From Glandiceps talaboti (Eukaryota > Hemichordata > Enteropneusta > Spengelidae), in NCBI RefSeq assembly GCF_964340395.1, contig NC_135553.1, positions 12,824,501-12,888,500 on the forward strand: a DNA stretch of 64,000 nucleotides, in the 5' to 3' direction. The position numbers and the translations under genes are program-made. Each line of letters opens with the position of its first letter. The first letter of the stretch is position 1. Below, in pieces: positions 29,750 through 46,500 of the stretch. The notes under the pieces were generated by a model. That model was not told where the DNA came from and ran no database searches. It worked only from the letters and a program-made list of their open reading frames with translations.

Positions 29750-32018
29750 ACATAATATAATTGTGGACTGTAACAGCACAATTGAAGCTGTGCTGAATGT
29801 TGAAGGTTTGGCAACATTTACTAATCAATAATGATTATTGTAAATTATTCTTGCTACTAACATTTCATTGTGGTATCACATATGATATCGTGGTCTCCAA
29901 ACATCATCAGGCAGTATAACATTAAAATATTGTTCTATCACGTTTGTCTGTATAGCTTCATTGTTCGTAAAACCATACACCTTTATTATCTGTAGGGCCA
30001 AAGGTAAAACTATCTTTGCAATGATTGTCAAGACTCGCGTGATATAGTTTGCGGATGACTGTTTAAGTTAAACTATTCATGCTGGCGATTCATCAGAATT
30101 AGTTTTTACTCCATCAATTCCCGTTTTTTTAGACAGTATTTGTATCAGGTCAGGAGACAATTTCAAGAACAACATAAGGCAAAATAAAAGTTTCATCACA
30201 GATTGATCATAGTGTGATCATATCCATACTATTACTGGAACGATACTAGTTATTATCGTACATTTAATTACAAAAAAAAAATTCATAACCACACTGGAGA
30301 GGTAAATGTACGCAATGCATTTTTCTGACGCAACTGCAAGCACAAATACACTGTGTATGGCAGAGATATACGGACGGCCACGCACACACTTACGTAGTAC
30401 ACTGTACGCATAGACGGAATCTAATCTGACAATCGAAACCGTGACCCCGCGGGCTTCGTCCGTTCGGGCAAATTTATTAAGCAAAGTACTCTGTAAAACA
30501 CCTTTCCAAGCCATAAACATGAGATACTGTCACTCTCAGATCATGAATTCGTTGTACGTACGTATACACAATTGTGTATCGATGATCAGCTCAATGTCAC
30601 AGCGATAGTGAACATATATGTCCACACACCTCTGAAATTAACTCTACGGAAATTGACTTTTTAAAAATAAATTTCGGGATATATTAACGATATGGTCCCA
30701 AAGCAGCCATAGTTATTATTGATTTTTGCAAGAATATATGATAACGGATGACATTTGATACCGTAACGTAATTATGAAATATGATGAGCTTTCGTATATC
30801 ATTACCAAACTGTGTCAAGAGATGTCATGGAATAATAACCCATAGCTATACATTTGTACATGGACAGTGGAGAAGACCTCCACTGTCTATGATTTGTATA
30901 ACTATGACAGTTTCACCTAATTGCGTACCTAGCATTATTAGTATATACCTCATACACACTTATGATGCAATATTTCTCTTACGCAATGTCTCAGACCACT
31001 AGTAGTGGTCTGAGTCCGATGTGCATCACCCAACAGTGGTAAACGCAAATGTTGGCCTTAAATATCTGTTATTATACCATGCACAAGCCAGGATATTATC
31101 TTTGAACAGAAAATATGGATTACATACCCTGGTCGTTCTACCTCACGGCAACCCAGAGCGACAACCCATGTTTTCGTCACTGGTGAACGGTTCTGCGGTG
31201 CTCGAAATATGAGTCAAAAGTTATAATCGCCATTATTTCCCCCGATTTTTCATGAATTATGCTTGAAAAGGTATAATTAATTCCCAATATTTTTCTTCAT
31301 TCAGCTTGAAAAATATTCGTGACCTAAGGGTTTGTCACTACTCGTCTCTAGTGACTCCTAGTGAGAAGGCCCCTAATTATTAAGCTAAAGGGCAGATCTG
31401 TACACTAGATATTTCATTTTTTTTCACTGTGAACTTTGATCGTCAATGATTTGTACAGTACATGTTCAGGTGCATTATCATAAATGTGTCAATATAGCGA
31501 ATTTCAAAAAAAAGAGAGCAAACAAACAAACAAACAAACAAACAAACAGAACCAAGTCGTCGACTTGAGTTTAGTTCTGTGTAAAACGTACATGACTGTA
31601 ATAAGATTAATTGATTTTACGGCATATCAGAGAGCAACTCAAAGATTAAAAGCGAAACGGCAATACAAAGAGCGCCAATGATTAATCTCTATATAATATG
31701 GATTGATGACCTGTAGATTGTTTTCACGTTGATAGCACACAGATAGAACACGGCTATTATTTCATAAAGAGTCACGTGACATAGTTAAATATACTTTAAA
31801 TGAGACATTAATTAGTCTTAATAATAGATCAGGAAACACTCAATAATTGCTTCTTTTTCAAATGATGCGTAGTTAGATTTAATTTTTTTAAATCTCGTGT
31901 GTGAGACTAATTACGTGGGATTGTATGAAACGTGTCGTCTGGTAAAACTGAAAATAAGCAAGAAAAAAATTATTGGATGTTATGACTTCACGATTTATCC
32001 ACTTTGGTGATTCGGACT
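29750..32018. other. Intergenic, no gene seen
   Basis: I see no supported exon. An 11-bp stem with a 3-nt loop lies at 30990-31014 (CTCAGACCACT / AGTGGTCTGAG), and the same CAGACCACT stem occurs at 24444-24465. A short (AAAC)n tract is at 31518-31547. Confidence 0.5.
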
Positions 32019-32116
32019 TAGTCTAGTTCCTACACAGTGTCGTTACGATTTATACCTGTGGTTATTAGACCACAGTTACCACCCTGGTTACCACTACACA
32101 GTTTGCATCCAGACTA
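32019..32116. mobile_element. Small TAGTCT element, 9-bp TSD
   Basis: 98 bp with ends TAGTCTAG and CCAGACTA, flanked by ATTCGGACT at 32010-32018 and 32117-32125. Same termini and duplication length as 4734-5132, 50528-50684 and 54620-54725. Confidence 0.75.
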
Positions 32117-32125
32117 ATTCGGACT

Positions 32126-33644
32126 GTGCCACAACAAGTACATCATTATGACGAACAAACCCTCTCGATGAACATTTACAATACAACGTATGACAAAGCC
32201 CCATAGGTCACTCGTATTTTCCTTGCCAAAATGAAGAAAAAATATTTAGGAATAATATAAATCCATCTGTCTATCTGTCTGTCTAAATATAACCAGATCA
32301 CTGATAAAAAAAATTATAAGAAGTGTATCACTGTATGATAATTGTCTATGCATATGTGTTGAATGTATAAGTCCTTAAAAGCCTCTGACGCTTTTAAAAT
32401 TATGATAATATATGTAAGTGTGCCAAATAAGCCAGTATTATAATTGCACAGGCTGTGTTTGACAGTTCACACTAGAAGGCCGGGACACATTGTACTACTA
32501 CTAAGGAGTCTGGAGTGAAACAACTATACCCACACGACTTCCTGGGTTTGTAAATGATGTAATACGGATACTATATACTGTAGACTAAAGTGGAGGGAGT
32601 ACTTATTTGTTATTCAATTGACATGGACTGCACTGGATACCGTTTACGTGTATATAGTGACCCTGACTACTAAGACTGGGGTAATACGGTAAGTATGACA
32701 GTCCTATGGTGTTCATACTTTATTTTCACATATAGGCCCTAATAACAATATGGTTACCCACATCGACGGGGAAGTCATACAGTGGTAGGGTCGATGGCAC
32801 TACTCTCTGAGTTGTCTTATGTAATACATATAAGTTTACGGCTCATCGGTGACCTCAGTTCCTTATAGTATTTGTCTACCGATCTCACTCCCACGACCTT
32901 ATATATTCTCCTGTGTTTATAACGAATTCATGAATATGATACGTCAGCGTGAGTAAACTACCATGGTGAAGTCTTCGTGGGCACTGTAATTTTTGAAACG
33001 GAATTCGAAGGCGACAATATGTATGTGTTCTGTACTCGGCGTGTTTCTACATTAATACATGGCGACTGTAATATATGACAGCTGCTGACAGGAACTGAGG
33101 ACACTTATAATCAACGCACCGTAGGTTCCTTTATTTTCTTTAAGATGATCACCAATTCACATCGTTGTCAGTATACACCAGTGATTGCTACTTGAATGTT
33201 AGATGTAATAGTCAGTGGCAAGACAAAATAATACACAGGAACAGACACATATTGCAACCTTATCCCCGGTACAAAGGTCACAGGACACGGTCGTTAAATG
33301 TACACAAAAGAACACGAACAAATGATGACATGCAATGAGAGGCTATATATATATATTACTACAATAAGTAACCCGGTTGATGATTGAACTTGTGCTATGT
33401 TTTAGATTCAAATTGCATCGTTATCAATTATTTCATTACATGTAATTGGTATATTTATTGTGGTTTAATATGAGATTTTTTAATATGAGTCCAGCGGGTA
33501 AATTCTACTCGTACCATAGAAATATACATAGAAACGACCATAAGACTCGGAAACGCCCACAAGCTCTGATTAAAATACCCGTTAATATTCACGAACCATT
33601 TTACAAGGATTTAAATAGTATTTACACTGTGCATATTTCACTAA
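32126..33644. other. Intergenic, no gene seen
   Basis: No exon or RNA gene recognised. 32210-32285 repeats the GGTCACTCGTATTTTCCTTGCC motif seen before the CTAT microsatellite at 15545. Confidence 0.5.
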
Positions 33645-34381
33645 GGGAGCCTTCAGTAATTACTAGGGGGGGAGGGCCGGGGAAATTAGGGGTCACTGTT
33701 TACAAATCAATCCTTGGGGGTGGGTCACATTTTACTTAATATGCTGATTTTATTTTTATCTAACTTTGCAATATTTTTTTTTGATATGATCCCACCGCTG
33801 CCACGGGTTCCAAATCCTACTGCTACCATATCCCACCACTGTCACCATTGTAAAGTAACATCATAACATATTAGTGAAATGCAGTGAATTAAATGCTAAT
33901 TGTGGTGTGAGGAGAAGAGCGGGTCTCACCACAGTAAAGGGAGAACAGCGTGACAAGATGTAGGGGGATAATGTGGTGGTAGAGTGGAGATGTTGACCTC
34001 GGCCCTGACGTTGTCAGTTGTGCACGCATCTAGTCGTCTTTGGGAGTCAACACATGCACATTCATTTAATACATGTACAAGCACAAACTCACTGTAGTGG
34101 TTATAGTGGGAAACAACAAATGCCTTTACAATATGTGGTGGGATCTTATTGCAGAAAACTTCCCAGTCTCTAGCGGGATTCGAACCCAGGACCTGAGGCG
34201 ATGTTAGAACATGTTTTTCGTTGAAATATTTGAACGGGGGGGGGGGGGGGCAAACTAGACAAAGGAAATTGAGGGGGGGGGGAGCTCACTTTTTAGCACA
34301 ACGGCGTAGAGTCATATTTTAAGCTTATGCCACAGATCGGGCTTGATTTCTCCCGCCCCCTTGGAATTACTGAAGGCTCCC
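33645..34381. mobile_element. PIF/Harbinger-like MITE, TAA TSD
   Basis: 737 bp with inverted ends GGGAGCCTTCAGTAATTAC and GTAATTCC-type mirror ending GGCTCCC, flanked by TAA at 33642-33644 and 34382-34384. G-rich subterminal tracts follow the termini. A B-box-like GGTTCGAATCCCGC on the minus strand at about 34173-34188 suggests a tRNA-derived SINE fragment carried inside. Confidence 0.75.
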
Positions 34382-34541
34382 TAATCCTCAGAATATGTAA
34401 CATATGGCAAAACGCATTGCCTTTATAACAATGGTGATTTGCTTCCTCTGTGTCGTTGTTACATGCTACGTATACGTACAACACCATACATATTTGTTTG
34501 GTGTTTGCTTATACCTAAATATTATGTAACTAGTTGACTGA

Positions 34542-34542
<1 letters not shown>

Positions 34543-34592
<50 letters not shown>

Positions 34593-34623
34593 GTCAGTCA
34601 GACAGACAGACAGACAGACAGAC

Positions 34624-34661
<38 letters not shown>
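34543..34661. repeat. (GACA)n/(GATA)n microsatellite
   Basis: GACA units, a short GTCA interruption, more GACA, then GATA units. Confidence 0.95.
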
Positions 34662-34957
34662 TTTATTTTACCACATAACAAGCTTAAGGATTCATAAAAA
34701 TCGGGCATTGCTATCAAATTTCGTTAAAAATTAGCTTCAACTTCACCCAAAGAATCCGGAAATACAACGTGAGTGCTATGGAAATATATGGTTTACGATA
34801 TTCAAAGCATTACTTTAGTGTATGGATAGAACCAAGGTCGAAAAGTGCACTTTACGATATGAATAGAACCTGTTTTGTATATTCTTTCATGTACAAAAAG
34901 CAATACTTACAGAGAGGCACTTATACCATCGTCACCGAAACCGGGGGGGGGGGGGGT

Positions 34958-35421
34958 GGGGGGCGTTCGATCTGATGCAACCCAGGGTGCCTCGAGGCAC
35001 CTAAAGTTGTCCCAAGTTGCGTTCGATTACTACATGACGTCACACTCGGGGCGCCCCAAGTCGACCCTCCTCATGGATCAGGGCCTAGGGGCAGCTTGGG
35101 GATTGACCTGACCTGACTTGACCCAAGATGGGGACGACATGTGATTGGTTATTGTTATCAATGCCGTAAGAATGTTACCGTATTTTGAGGATGATATCAT
35201 TCCACATTTAGTGAGGAAATAATTTTTCACTTCAAATTGTCTAAAATATTTTGGAAAGACGGACCAAATTATTTATCGTGAATCACGGACTTAATTATAG
35301 GCTCCCTGGGGTACCCCAAATGCAATAAAATACGTTCGATTTTCACACGCCCCGAGGTGCCCAAGTGACGTCAGTTACCCTGGTCTGAGGCTCCCCAAGG
35401 AAGCATAATCGAACGCACCCC
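34958..35421. mobile_element. GGGCGTTCGAT MITE upstream of sulfotransferase
   Basis: Ends are inverted: GGGGGGCGTTCGAT at 34958-34971 and ATCGAACGCACCCC at 35408-35421. Inside, GCGTTCGATT and GACGTCA-containing motifs recur in inverted positions (about 35022 and 35333-35375). I could not define a target duplication because the left flank is a G run. It ends 56 bp before the TATA box at 35478. Confidence 0.6.
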
Positions 35422-35477
35422 AGGTGCACAACCATTATAATATGCTAATAAGGAAACGTTGCGAACTTGAATCACAG

Positions 35478-35485
35478 TATATATA
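35478..35485 (+). promoter_or_regulatory. TATA box of the sulfotransferase gene
   Basis: TATATATA 41 bp before the proposed ATG at 35526, placing a start site near 35510. Spacing fits a TATA-driven promoter. Inferred from sequence only. Confidence 0.5.
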
Positions 35486-35525
35486 GCAAGTTGCGATAAG
35501 GCTGGACCAGTTCTGAGTTTTGAGT

Positions 35526-38834
<3,309 letters not shown>

Positions 38835-39885
38835 AATTACATAAACCATGCAGGAGGTAGAATTGCTCATACTGTACCTAAAATGGATTGTTTTACCTGG
38901 GACACATAAAAAACTGAAAAAATACAATTTGTTGTCTGCTGCCACACTTGCCAGACTATTCCAAGCGGAATTATATTAATATATATTTAAGTATATATTT
39001 TGTTAACATGTTTTGTGAAAAATATTTATATGCGTATGCAGAGTACTTTGAAAATGTCACTGCTATAATGCCTGCCACGTGTTTTTCTTTATGGCTACTG
39101 GTATTTGATGAAACAGATAAGTTAAGATTTTATATTTATTATTTAGGCCTATAATATATTAGTATATTAAATCGACTCCAGCTACATGTATTTATTCTAA
39201 AGTTATAGAATGTACTTATATCACGTTTTGTCACATTATACCTATAGTTGTCGGAAGGTAACATTTTTGCATGATCTCGGTTTATTAAAAACTGCGATGT
39301 ATGTGAACTTCGCAAGTATGAGCTCGATTGTTACAGTTATATAAAGACCATTTGATGCTTCAAGTCATATACAGTGTGCAAACTAAACAACCAAACTAAA
39401 ACAATCGTAAATCTTTACGACATCGGCACTTCGTAATATTTCAAATACTGTACGGTAGAAGTACTTCGCTCGCAAATGTCACACACTTTGCATAAGACAA
39501 TCATGATAAATAAAGTTTGCAATAATACTATATAGTGAAATCAGATGTTTATGTTGCTGTTGTGGTTGTATTTTAGTTTGCGCTAACACTGGAAAGATTT
39601 CATTGGAGGGGCACAAAAAGCTGAGATGGCACATCTTTGATATTAATTTTGCAGCATATTCAACAGGTACTCGTAGTATTGTAGAGTGAAGCATAGCTAA
39701 CCATCACTTGCAAATGATAGAACACAAACCTAGTATTATCATGTAACTTTTAAACGATCTGATGATATACAAATAATGTAAAGGAAATACCTACTATGCA
39801 ATCAACTGTTCTCTCTCAGTGCAAGAAAACTGTTGTGATACCATAGAAGACAACACTATACTAGAATAGTTTTATCGAGGTTTAT
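38835..39885. other. 3' flank of the sulfotransferase gene
   Basis: AATAAA at 39509-39514 is a possible polyadenylation signal. From about 39590 the sequence repeats, in diverged form, at 57290-57680 (GGGGCACAA..GCTGAG, then CTACTATGCAATCAACTGTT), so it is a dispersed repeat. Confidence 0.5.
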
Positions 39886-40232
39886 AGCGGCCATATTGAT
39901 GAGGATTGGATATTTATTTTTGGTTTTTCATTTATAAAACAATTTTATCATAGCTTCCTACTTGAAAAATGAATGTGAAGCAACATTGACTAAGTCTGTG
40001 TTTGTAACTCAATACATTGCAAAATGCTAAAAAATGAGTAAAAAAGTTATTATTCTGCATACAATAACAAACATTTTACATATTTATCAGTCTTTTGCAA
40101 TTTATTGAGTATAAACACAGACTTGGTCTATGTTATTTTACACTCATTTTTCAAGTAGGACTCTATGATAGAATTGTTTTATAAATTAAAAAAATCCAAA
40201 ATAAATACTCAATCCTCCATCCATATGGCCAC
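39886..40232. mobile_element. GTGGCCAT foldback MITE
   Basis: About 347 bp in which the left arm (AGCGGCCATATTGATG, then TATTTATTTTTGG, TTTATAAAACAATT) is mirrored by the right arm ending in CATCCATATGGCCACT. Same family as 36707-37008. Confidence 0.75.
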
Positions 40233-41842
40233 TTTAATGTAAGTATTTCCCTTTGAACAGTCCATATACTCAGCTTGTGCGACTGTAATAGTTTAACATA
40301 AATGCATTGCAAGGTGAAACAAAAGTGAGCACCAAAAACCACAAAGTTACAGAATGTGCTCCAAACACACAAGGTCAATAAGAACCATAAAGTTAATGAC
40401 TGGGAACCAACAAAAACCATACCCATGGATAATTATGAGAACAAAGATGTGAAATAATGTTGCTCCTATATACCACGTGACCCATAATTTGTATGTTGAA
40501 TGTCATGTATTCAAATATATAAATGCAATTAGAGAAATGCTCTTCCTTTTAGTGTGTTTTAATCAAACATGGACAAGCTGCATTCTAGACTACTCACAAA
40601 ATAAAAAATAAATAAAAATAAAACTTACTGCACTCTTCTCATGTCTGATATGATAAAATGAATGAATAGTTGGTACAGGAAATCAATTATTCCACACAAT
40701 GCTTACATGTGTCCATTAAGAGAAGATCTTGCAGGAAAATTGAGTTTCTACTTGAGTAGACTGTAGTAAAATACTTAACAGCCGGATTTTGGATTTTGTG
40801 GTCACCATTCAGTCATATGGGTTGACATACCCTCCCAATGTCAGCTAGTGTCATTCTGTTATATCATACACTCTGCATACCCACAATCCAACCATACAGA
40901 CACTCACTCAAGTCATACACTCCCATTATTGTTGTTTTTCATCAAATAGCTAGGCTGCATTGCATTTGTTTAAGTACAACTGCCGACATCAGACCGTGGA
41001 CTAACGGAAATGTTACAAACAGGGAAAGTAAACTGACTTAGATTACTAACACTTGGCTCAGATGTTGGAACAGCAAAGACTTGTATTACACACCATGGTT
41101 TGATAAAAACAGTTTTATGGCCTCTTTATGTGTACATGAAATGCCAGGGGAACTGGAAATTTGTTTGTGAATGTGACCTTCTAATGTAAAGGGACCATCA
41201 AACTTATCAAATGATGGAATGTACTGTGTTCTTATCAAATGATGGAATGTAATGTGTTCCATTCGTCCACAGTCTGATGTCAGCAGTTGTAATTATCCAA
41301 TTTTGTACACATATTTATTTATTTAGCCACATTTCTTAAATTGAAACAATACATTTATTATTCTTGACATCTTGGCTAGTGTATACTTTTCCCCAAACAT
41401 GTTTTTAGACAAGTGAATTGTTGGTGCATCATTCTCCTTCAACAACAACAACAACAGCATCTATTCTTCGTATAAGTGCGTTGTTTTGCAGATCACTGTT
41501 CACTCTCTCTGCTTGATACAATCACACAGAAAACAATAAGAAACTACACATTTTGCAATTTCAGATAACAAGATCAATCTTTAGCTACTAACATTAAGTC
41601 TGAATGAAATCAACCGATTAAACATACTACAACTAGATCCAGACGTGTGGGCACGTTAGTTCACGTCACTTGAACAAAATGTAACAAGAAACTGTTAATT
41701 CAATCTTCCTATCTTCAAGCATATGTTGTGCGGTTTCTTATTGATTTCTGCATGGTTGTATCAAACAGAGAAAGTGAAAAGTAATCTGCAATGCGCTGTA
41801 ACTTCACACGGTAATACAAATATACCCTGGATTTTTAAAGTA
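40233..41842. other. Tail-to-tail interval with dispersed repeat
   Basis: No gene. 40975-41240 matches 51415-51675 (GACATCAGACC, then TTATGGCCTCTTTATGTGTAC), and 41510-41660 matches 52765-52910 and, more distantly, 62020-62180. These are scattered repeat copies. TTTATT at 41314-41323 provides minus-strand AATAAA signals for the FTCDNL1-like gene. Confidence 0.5.
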
Positions 41843-43424
41843 TCACATTGTTATACTTCGTCTTGATCTCCAGTACATTGAGTTCCCATCTCTGAATGCT
41901 GTTGTGGCCAGTTCTAAAGCTTGGCTAGGGGTAAAACCTATCAGTGCTTTGCCAATAGTGGCGACTCCTTTAGCTGCAGCAAGATCTCTGACTTTTAATT
42001 CTATTACTTCCCCTGGAATGTATGTATGCCTTCCACATTGATGAAGAAGTTCAAAATCATGTTTGTACATTTCAGATTTGATTTCATCAGATAAGGAGTT
42101 TGTACGGGATTCATTTTCCTGACAGTCACCTAGTAAATATGATTGGATATTGCATGCAATCTCTATGTGTCCTTCATGTGTGAATGCCATGGTCTGAACA
42201 CCTGGTAAACCACCTGGACTAGCACCCCTGATTGCTTTAGCAATCTCTCGTCCAAACTGTAAATTGTCTGTTTCTATGGTAACATTGCAGTTCATCATGT
42301 ATGGAATTGCACCAATACCTGTGAAAAAACCCAAATATTTGTGTAATAAATTGACTGCAATACAAGAAAACAAGATATACAATGTGTCAATGATATGCAT
42401 TTCAAAGATGCTGTTGGTATTACTGATGATTTCTCTCATCGCACAAACTCCAGAGTAAGATTACAACATGTAAACACCCAAGTAAAGTGATTCTACTCAG
42501 TGTCACACATTTGTAGAGTTCAGTTTAAATATAAACTTAAGGAGCGAAGTAAATCCAGTACAAAAAACTGCTTGAATATTTTGAATACTATAGTATATAT
42601 ATTTGTGGGAGAAAGTGAAATTGCTTTTACTTGATGTGTTATGGTTGTAAAATAAAGTTTTAACATAAGATTAAGAAATGAAGTTTGAACGTAAATTTAA
42701 GGCCTTGTTGATGTTTTATCGAACCCAATTTTATATACATTGTATTCTCAAGTCCATGTCTCCAAATTGGCTCCAAATTGTGGTTTGACTGACTTCAGTT
42801 TTAGCAACAATATGTTGAGAAATGGCTGGTTGTTCAATTCAAAGGAGGAAGCCAGGACCCAACATTTATACATTGTACAGATGAAGATGCAAGAAACAAA
42901 CTAAGGTAGACATGAAAAACAACTGTAAATTATTTAAATAAATATGAGTCTACCTCTTTGATCTGGTATTATGAGATTAGGACATACGTATTCAGAATGC
43001 TAAGTCCCAGGTGTACGTTTTGGGGCGTATGTCTTCAAATTTCAGTAAAAAAAATGAATTCTATGGATCAGATAACATAACCATTATATCCTGAGGGAAT
43101 ATAGCCTGTGTTTTCTAGTTTAGATTTTGTTCATCCTGATGAGCCCACACTGGGGAATACTTTGGAAGAGACAATGATTATATGTTACAGTCTGAGCACT
43201 AGTTTCCATGGTGATATACATATGTGTAAAAAAAAATCCACTTTGCTAATCAGGTATCTTTCCATATGACTAATGACTATAATACTAATGTGATGCGCAA
43301 AATTATTTCTAAACAGCTATAGTTCAACTTCTTTCAAGTCTGTCTGTGTTTGTGTTTGTGTTTGTGTTTGTGTCTGTGTCTGTCTGTCTGTCTGTCTGTC
43401 TGTCTTTCTCTCTCTCTCTCTTTA

Positions 43425-43520
<96 letters not shown>

Positions 43521-46500
43521 AACAAGGACAGAAAAACAGTTCTTGTGTTTCTTGTGTAATTTAGCAGCATGTCCACTTGTGGAAGTATATACACATTTCT
43601 TCAGGGACTAGATGTATGAAAATTACTACTAGTATTATAATGAATTAGACAAAACCATGGCATAGTGTCGTGCTATTTTGTTTGTTAGAAAACTGATAAT
43701 TCAACACATCACATGATTAATAATTTAAAATTTAATTTAATAGTTGAACTCTCAATTGTCTGAAGATTGCATTAACTGGGTCTATAAAAATTACTGTATA
43801 AATTATAACAAATGAGATGATACCAAACCATGACCTAGCTGGCGTCACTGTTGCGATTGTCTGACAACTGATAATTCAATAATTTATTTGATTAAATTAT
43901 TCAAGAGAGAATTCAATAATTGTTGAACTGTCAGACGACTGAAAGAGCAGAAACTCTGACTTGCAAGTAGGTCACAAATTTAGATGTGTAATTTATATAA
44001 TGTTCTGCCTTTACAGCAATGAGCTAGATATTTTTTTTCCAGTAAAAACTTCTCATAACCGGTTATAACATGATTACTAAATTTCTAATTATCTAAATTT
44101 CTAATTGTTTTTAATTTACCTTGTATTATGTTAAATAGATATAAATCAAGTCATTCAATTATAGAGATATTATTCCCCCCCCCCATTTTTTTTTCCAATC
44201 AAGGAAAATATGAGTGACCTAAGGGGTTTTGTGACGATGAAATTTTAGACACACACAGACAAAACCTTTGAGTCATGAATATTATTCAGCTGAATGAAGA
44301 AAAATATTTAGAAATAATTAATTTTACCCCTTCAACAAGCATAATTTATGAAATATCGAGAATAAGTGATTTGGAATATTTTGACTCATACTTTGAGTAC
44401 CACAGAACCAGTGATGCAAACATGGGTTGGTGTGACACAGAACGACCATGGTATAAAAATCCATATTTTCTGTTCAAAGAGAATGACTTGACTTCTGCAT
44501 GGTACAATGGGGCATGTATTAATTTTTGTAATTGCTCAGTTCTGCAGTGTGCAATACATATATATTAGCCGGTACATGAAAATTATTGTAATATCAAAGC
44601 TACACAATATAAAATAGTGTCATGGCTACATTATGTAGTTGTAAAAAGTTGTTAAAATTACAGACATTTGGATTTTAAAATCCTCTTTCTCCCTAGGGGT
44701 ATTTGTTTGTATGCAATTAACTCCAAGTTGGGCAAATGAGGATTTAAATTACACAGATGTTGACAATGTATTTAATTAAATCTAAATTTAGGACCCTTCA
44801 ATGCATCCTAAAGTCTATATTACCCAGGGTGTACATGGTATGCTCCAGTAACAGACTTCAATTGTATTACAGACTGCAATCTCATCCATGATTACTATGT
44901 GTAATGTATTGTACTGATGTCAATGGCCCAAGGAAATTACTGTAATCAAACACTGCCAATTTGAAAGTGTTCTAAATGACTGAAAATCCTTTTTGTATCA
45001 AAATAAGTCATTCTTTTTGTTCAAGTTGTTACATTTACAAAGACAGCTCACCTGCTATGCCATATTTGTGTGACGAAGCAACTCCATCAACATGAGTTGG
45101 TTGTTTCCACTCATTACTAAGGTGACCTTTGAACCACCTAAGTTCCTTTCTCCTTTCAACCAGTCCTCTACACCTAGGATGATCAGCATGACCAAATAAA
45201 AAGAAGGAAGTACCTGGTATATCTCTTGTTAATCTCTCAGCAAGACCTGAAAAAATATACGGATTTTATTTTTTGACTATTTCTGTATGCAGTTAATACT
45301 TTGATGCCCACAATTTGAATCTTCATTTCATTTTTTGTAAAGTAATAACACTCATTAGCTCTTGGCCTTGTGGTATTGATGGTTATCATATAATGTGATA
45401 TTTGTAGAGATTTGGATTTAGTATAATTTACACGACATGGATTTCCAATCATGTGAAAGTAAATTTCACAAACCTACAGGACTACCACTACCACTAGTTG
45501 AAAAGCCTTAAATGCCAATATCACTATATCACATCTGAATATATGATCAGAGTTTTACTTTTTTGTTCTCATTACATAAATGAGAGAAAGAAACTTTTTT
45601 CTTCTTTTTAATTACAATTTTCATTCCTTAGATAACAAAAGTAAATTTTTACATATTTTGTCTGCAGATGATAAACTTTCTCTTGGAAACTTTCTTGTTA
45701 ATGTAAAAAATATAGCAGTTGGCTAAATGATTGTATATTATTTACTTATTTTTGTATGCTTTACCATGCTCGCTAAAGCATGATGTTACGCAATAAAGAT
45801 TGATTGATATATCGACTAATTGATGGATGTGATTCGTATAATAGAATACTAGTATTACAATTTGTAGATATTTGAAAATGATATTCCTCGTCACTTTTAC
45901 TTTTCCTTCAATGCATTTTTTCTTTCATATGTGAAAACTGTGTCTCTTGAAAGGAACAATCCGATAGCAGTTAGTACATATACATACTTCTTGCTACCTG
46001 GCCACACTCTTCCAACGAGACATCATCTGAAAGTGGATGGATTGGAACAAGATCAACAGCTCCTAGTCTAGGATGACCTCCAGAATGTACAGACAAATCA
46101 ATCAACTCATAGGCTTTTCGGCATGAATAATACAGACTGTTGCCAAGGTGATGGAGTGGCGCTACTATGGTAACTACTGAGCGATTGTAGTCCGTGTCAC
46201 AAAAGATGTTAAGAACTGTTGCATTTATCTTTTCCCCTGTGATATTAAATGAATAAAGCTCTCTGTCAGGCATTTCATTCAGAGGAATCTAATTAATGAT
46301 TACATCTCCTTTTTGTAATAGATTTATTGTTTCTGCATCTGAATCTAACGTTGTGCAGGATACATTATTGTAAGATCTGCCCACACAGTGTGGGTAGAAA
46401 TGTACCATACAGAAATAATGCCTTGCGAAAAATTGTGCATGACATCATACATGGTGCACTCTTTATGTCGTTGTAATAGTGTTGCCATTAAACATTTATT

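Noticed and set aside
30218-30520. 100-codon minus-strand frame in the 30-kb intergenic region
   Set aside because: No domain, no splice partners and no codon pattern unlike surrounding non-coding DNA.
34160-34200. tRNA gene on the minus strand
   Set aside because: A good B box (GGTTCGAATCC) is present, but there is no A box, no cloverleaf and no acceptor stem. Better read as a tRNA-derived SINE fragment.
44275-44568. 97-codon plus-strand frame inside FTCDNL1-like intron 3
   Set aside because: It begins in a dispersed repeat (GCTGAATGAAGAAAAATATTTAG, also near 15570, 31280 and 32230) and has no family resemblance.
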